Of a DNA stretch of 41,405 bases, positions 40,128 to 41,405 are shown piece by piece. This DNA comes from Hydrogenophaga sp. Root209. GTDB lineage: Bacteria > Pseudomonadota > Gammaproteobacteria > Burkholderiales > Burkholderiaceae_C. The stretch spans positions 1 to 41,405 of the forward strand of contig NZ_LMIE01000002.1 of the NCBI RefSeq assembly GCF_001428625.1, given 5' to 3'. A model generated the notes under the pieces. It worked only from the letters and a program-made list of their open reading frames with translations. It made no database searches and was not told the DNA's origin. The position numbers and the translations under genes are program-made. Position 1 is the stretch's first letter; each line of letters opens with the position of its first letter.

Positions 40128-40158
40128 AGCTTAGTCCCGTACATTGGTACGGAGTCAA
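40128..40158 (-). promoter_or_regulatory. mer operator-promoter
   Basis: Minus-strand TTGACT (40158-40153) and TAAGCT (40133-40128) are separated by 19 bases, the over-long spacer typical of MerR-controlled promoters. Between them is the dyad CCGTAC-N4-GTACGG (40137-40152), matching known mer operators. MerR would bind here, repressing merT and activating it by untwisting DNA when Hg(II) binds. Confidence 0.9.
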
Positions 40159-40163
40159 GCACC

Positions 40164-40601
40164 ATGAGCCTTCCTCTTCCGCATGCCCACCCCGGCTTGA
40201 CCATTGGTGATCTGGCCAAGGCGGCCGGTGTCAATGTAGAGACCATACGGTTCTACCAACGCAAGGAGCTGATGCCCGAGCCAGAACGGCCCCAGGGCAG
40301 CATTCGGCGATATGACCAGAATGACCTATCGCGATTGCATTTCATCAAGACTGCGAAGCGGCTGGGGTTCAGCCTGGATGAGACCGCGCAGTTGCTGCAA
40401 CTCGACGATGGTGCGAGCTGCGCTCAAGCCCGTACACACGCAGAGTCCAAGCTCGCCGAAGTTCAACTCAAGCTTGCAGACCTGCACCGAATGGAAGCCG
40501 TACTCTCTGAACTGATCGATCTCTGCAGTTCTGGGAGAGGCAAAGTCCGTTGCCCGCTGATTGCGGCAATGGAGAGGCAGTCGCCTCCGCTACAGATTTG
40601 A
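40164..40601 (+). CDS. merR: MerR-type mercury-responsive regulator
   Basis: 145 residues. The winged HTH is [50 protein letters not shown]. The three Hg-binding cysteines occur in the expected places: GASCAQ, LIDLCSS and VRCPLI. GGAG 9 bases before ATG 40164 overlaps the operator, giving autoregulation. Its 3' end overlaps the end of the IS66 transposase ORF by 12 bases, yet its C-terminus looks complete. Confidence 0.93.
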   Translation: MSLPLPHAHPGLTIGDLAKAAGVNVETIRFYQRKELMPEPERPQGSIRRYDQNDLSRLHFIKTAKRLGFSLDETAQLLQLDDGASCAQARTHAESKLAEVQLKLADLHRMEAVLSELIDLCSSGRGKVRCPLIAAMERQSPPLQI

Positions 40602-41405
40602 AGCAGTGGTGGACTGCCAGCGATGTGGCAAAAGATCATGGATGCGGCTGGCGCGCTGCATGGGCAGACGTGCCATCACATCGCGCAGGTAGGCGTAGGG
40701 GTCATGCCCGTTCATGCGCGCTGACTGGATCAAGCTCATGACGGCGGCGGCGCGTTGGCCCGCGCGCAGGCTGCCAGCGAAGAGCCAGTTGTTGCGACCA
40801 ATGGCAATGGGCCGGATCTGGTTCTCGATCCAGTTGTTGTCCAAAGGCAGTTGCCCATCGTCGACGAACCGGGTCAACGCCACCCAGCGCCGCAGGCTGT
40901 AGTCCAGCGCCTTGGCGCTCGCTGAACCTTCGGGCACCTTCTGGCGTTGCAGCAGCATCCACTGGTGCAAGGCATCGAGCAGCGGCTTCGTTTGTTGTTG
41001 CCGGATGGCCCGGCGCTGATCGGCGCTGAGCTCCTTGACCTCGCGCTCGATTTCGTAGACCCGACCGAACTGCTGCAGCGCGAACTCGGCGATCTGGCTC
41101 TGGTTAGCTGCATGCAGATCGAAGAACTTGCGCCGCGCGTGCGCCAGGCAACCGACCTCGGTCACGCCGCTGGCGATCAAGGCTTTGTAGCCGCTGAAGT
41201 CGTCACAGGTGAGGCTGCCTCTCCAGTCGCCCAGGAAGCGCCGGGCATGTTCGCCCGAGCGTGATTCGCAGAAGTCGTAGACGATCACCTTGGTGTTCTC
41301 GAAGGCACCCGTGGCATAGGCCCAGAGGTAGGCCCGGTGCGTCTTTCCGTTGCCCGGCTTGAGCATGGACACCGGCGTCTCATCGGCATGCAGCACGCGG
41401 TGCTG
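40590..41405 (-). mobile_element. tnpC: IS66 family transposase (TnpC), cut by the window end
   Basis: At least 268 residues of the C-terminal part: MLHADETPVSMLKPG with a DDE Asp, WRGSLTCDDFSGYKAL with the second Asp, GCLAHARRKFFDLH, and LPLDNNWIENQIRPIAIGRNNWLFAGS with the catalytic Glu, then AYLRDVMARLP and LLPHRW. This is the DDE transposase of IS66-type elements. The N-terminus and the other IS66 genes would be beyond base 41405. The ORF stop is inside merR and no terminal inverted repeat is visible, so this end may be truncated. Confidence 0.9.

Noticed and set aside
1-41405. tRNA or rRNA genes and a chromosomal attachment site
   Set aside because: I found no cloverleaf-like sequence, rRNA segment or integrase-proximal repeat; the ends of the ICE are probably outside the window.

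Overview
The window looks like a stretch of a high-GC betaproteobacterial genome (Burkholderiales, for example the Alcaligenaceae/Comamonadaceae/Cupriavidus group). The evidence is three Bug-family (TctC-like) solute-binding proteins, the codon use, and a block of genes in the order typical of the Tn4371 family of integrative and conjugative elements (ICEs). I recognised families by reading translations; no database search was run.

Region 1 (1-10180) is a catabolic cargo block. A citrate-synthase-family gene (+) converges on a minus-strand operon of a Bug binding protein, a thiamine-diphosphate (ThDP) enzyme of the benzoylformate-decarboxylase type and an aldehyde dehydrogenase. A divergent plus-strand operon encodes a second Bug protein, a cupin, a PDC-lactonase-like amidohydrolase, a third Bug protein and a maleate-isomerase/Asp-Glu-racemase-like protein. 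Together they suggest uptake and breakdown of an unidentified organic acid. No TctA/TctB membrane subunits and no regulator are present in the window.

Region 2 (10381-26398) is the ICE backbone, nearly all on the minus strand: relaxase, a newly noticed 92-codon ORF, TraF peptidase, DUF2840, a ribbon-helix-helix protein, ParA, three iterons, RepA, an AlpA-like HTH, DUF2285, DUF2958, an oppositely oriented XRE regulator, DUF736, a conserved hypothetical, ParB, DUF932, a plus-strand hypothetical, a second DUF2958, a hotdog thioesterase cargo gene and RadC. From ParA to the relaxase every junction is an ATGA stop/start overlap. GC-rich structured non-coding elements sit in front of DUF736, DUF932, DUF2958 and radC.

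Region 3 (26822-39014) is the most interesting part: nine co-oriented, mostly overlapping genes that look like a defence super-operon. They encode a nuclease-like/wHTH (AbiEi-like) protein, an AbiEii-like nucleotidyltransferase, an Mrr-like PD-(D/E)XK nuclease, an OLD-type ATPase-TOPRIM nuclease with a UvrD-like helicase (Gabija-like), an Abi_C/HEPN-like protein, a small wHTH-like protein, a Rad50/SMC-like ATPase with paired CxxC motifs, and a large helical protein ending in a PD-(D/E)XK nuclease (the last three resemble an ABC-three-component or Lamassu layout).

Region 4 (39224-41405) is a short mercury-type cassette (merR, divergent merT-merP and a GDCCVxC-type protein, with a clear 19-bp-spaced mer promoter but no merA) followed by an IS66 transposase that runs off the window and abuts the end of merR. 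The layout (catabolic cargo beside the relaxase, defence cargo beside radC) fits the two cargo slots known in Tn4371-type ICEs; the integrase and the transfer-pilus genes would lie outside the window.
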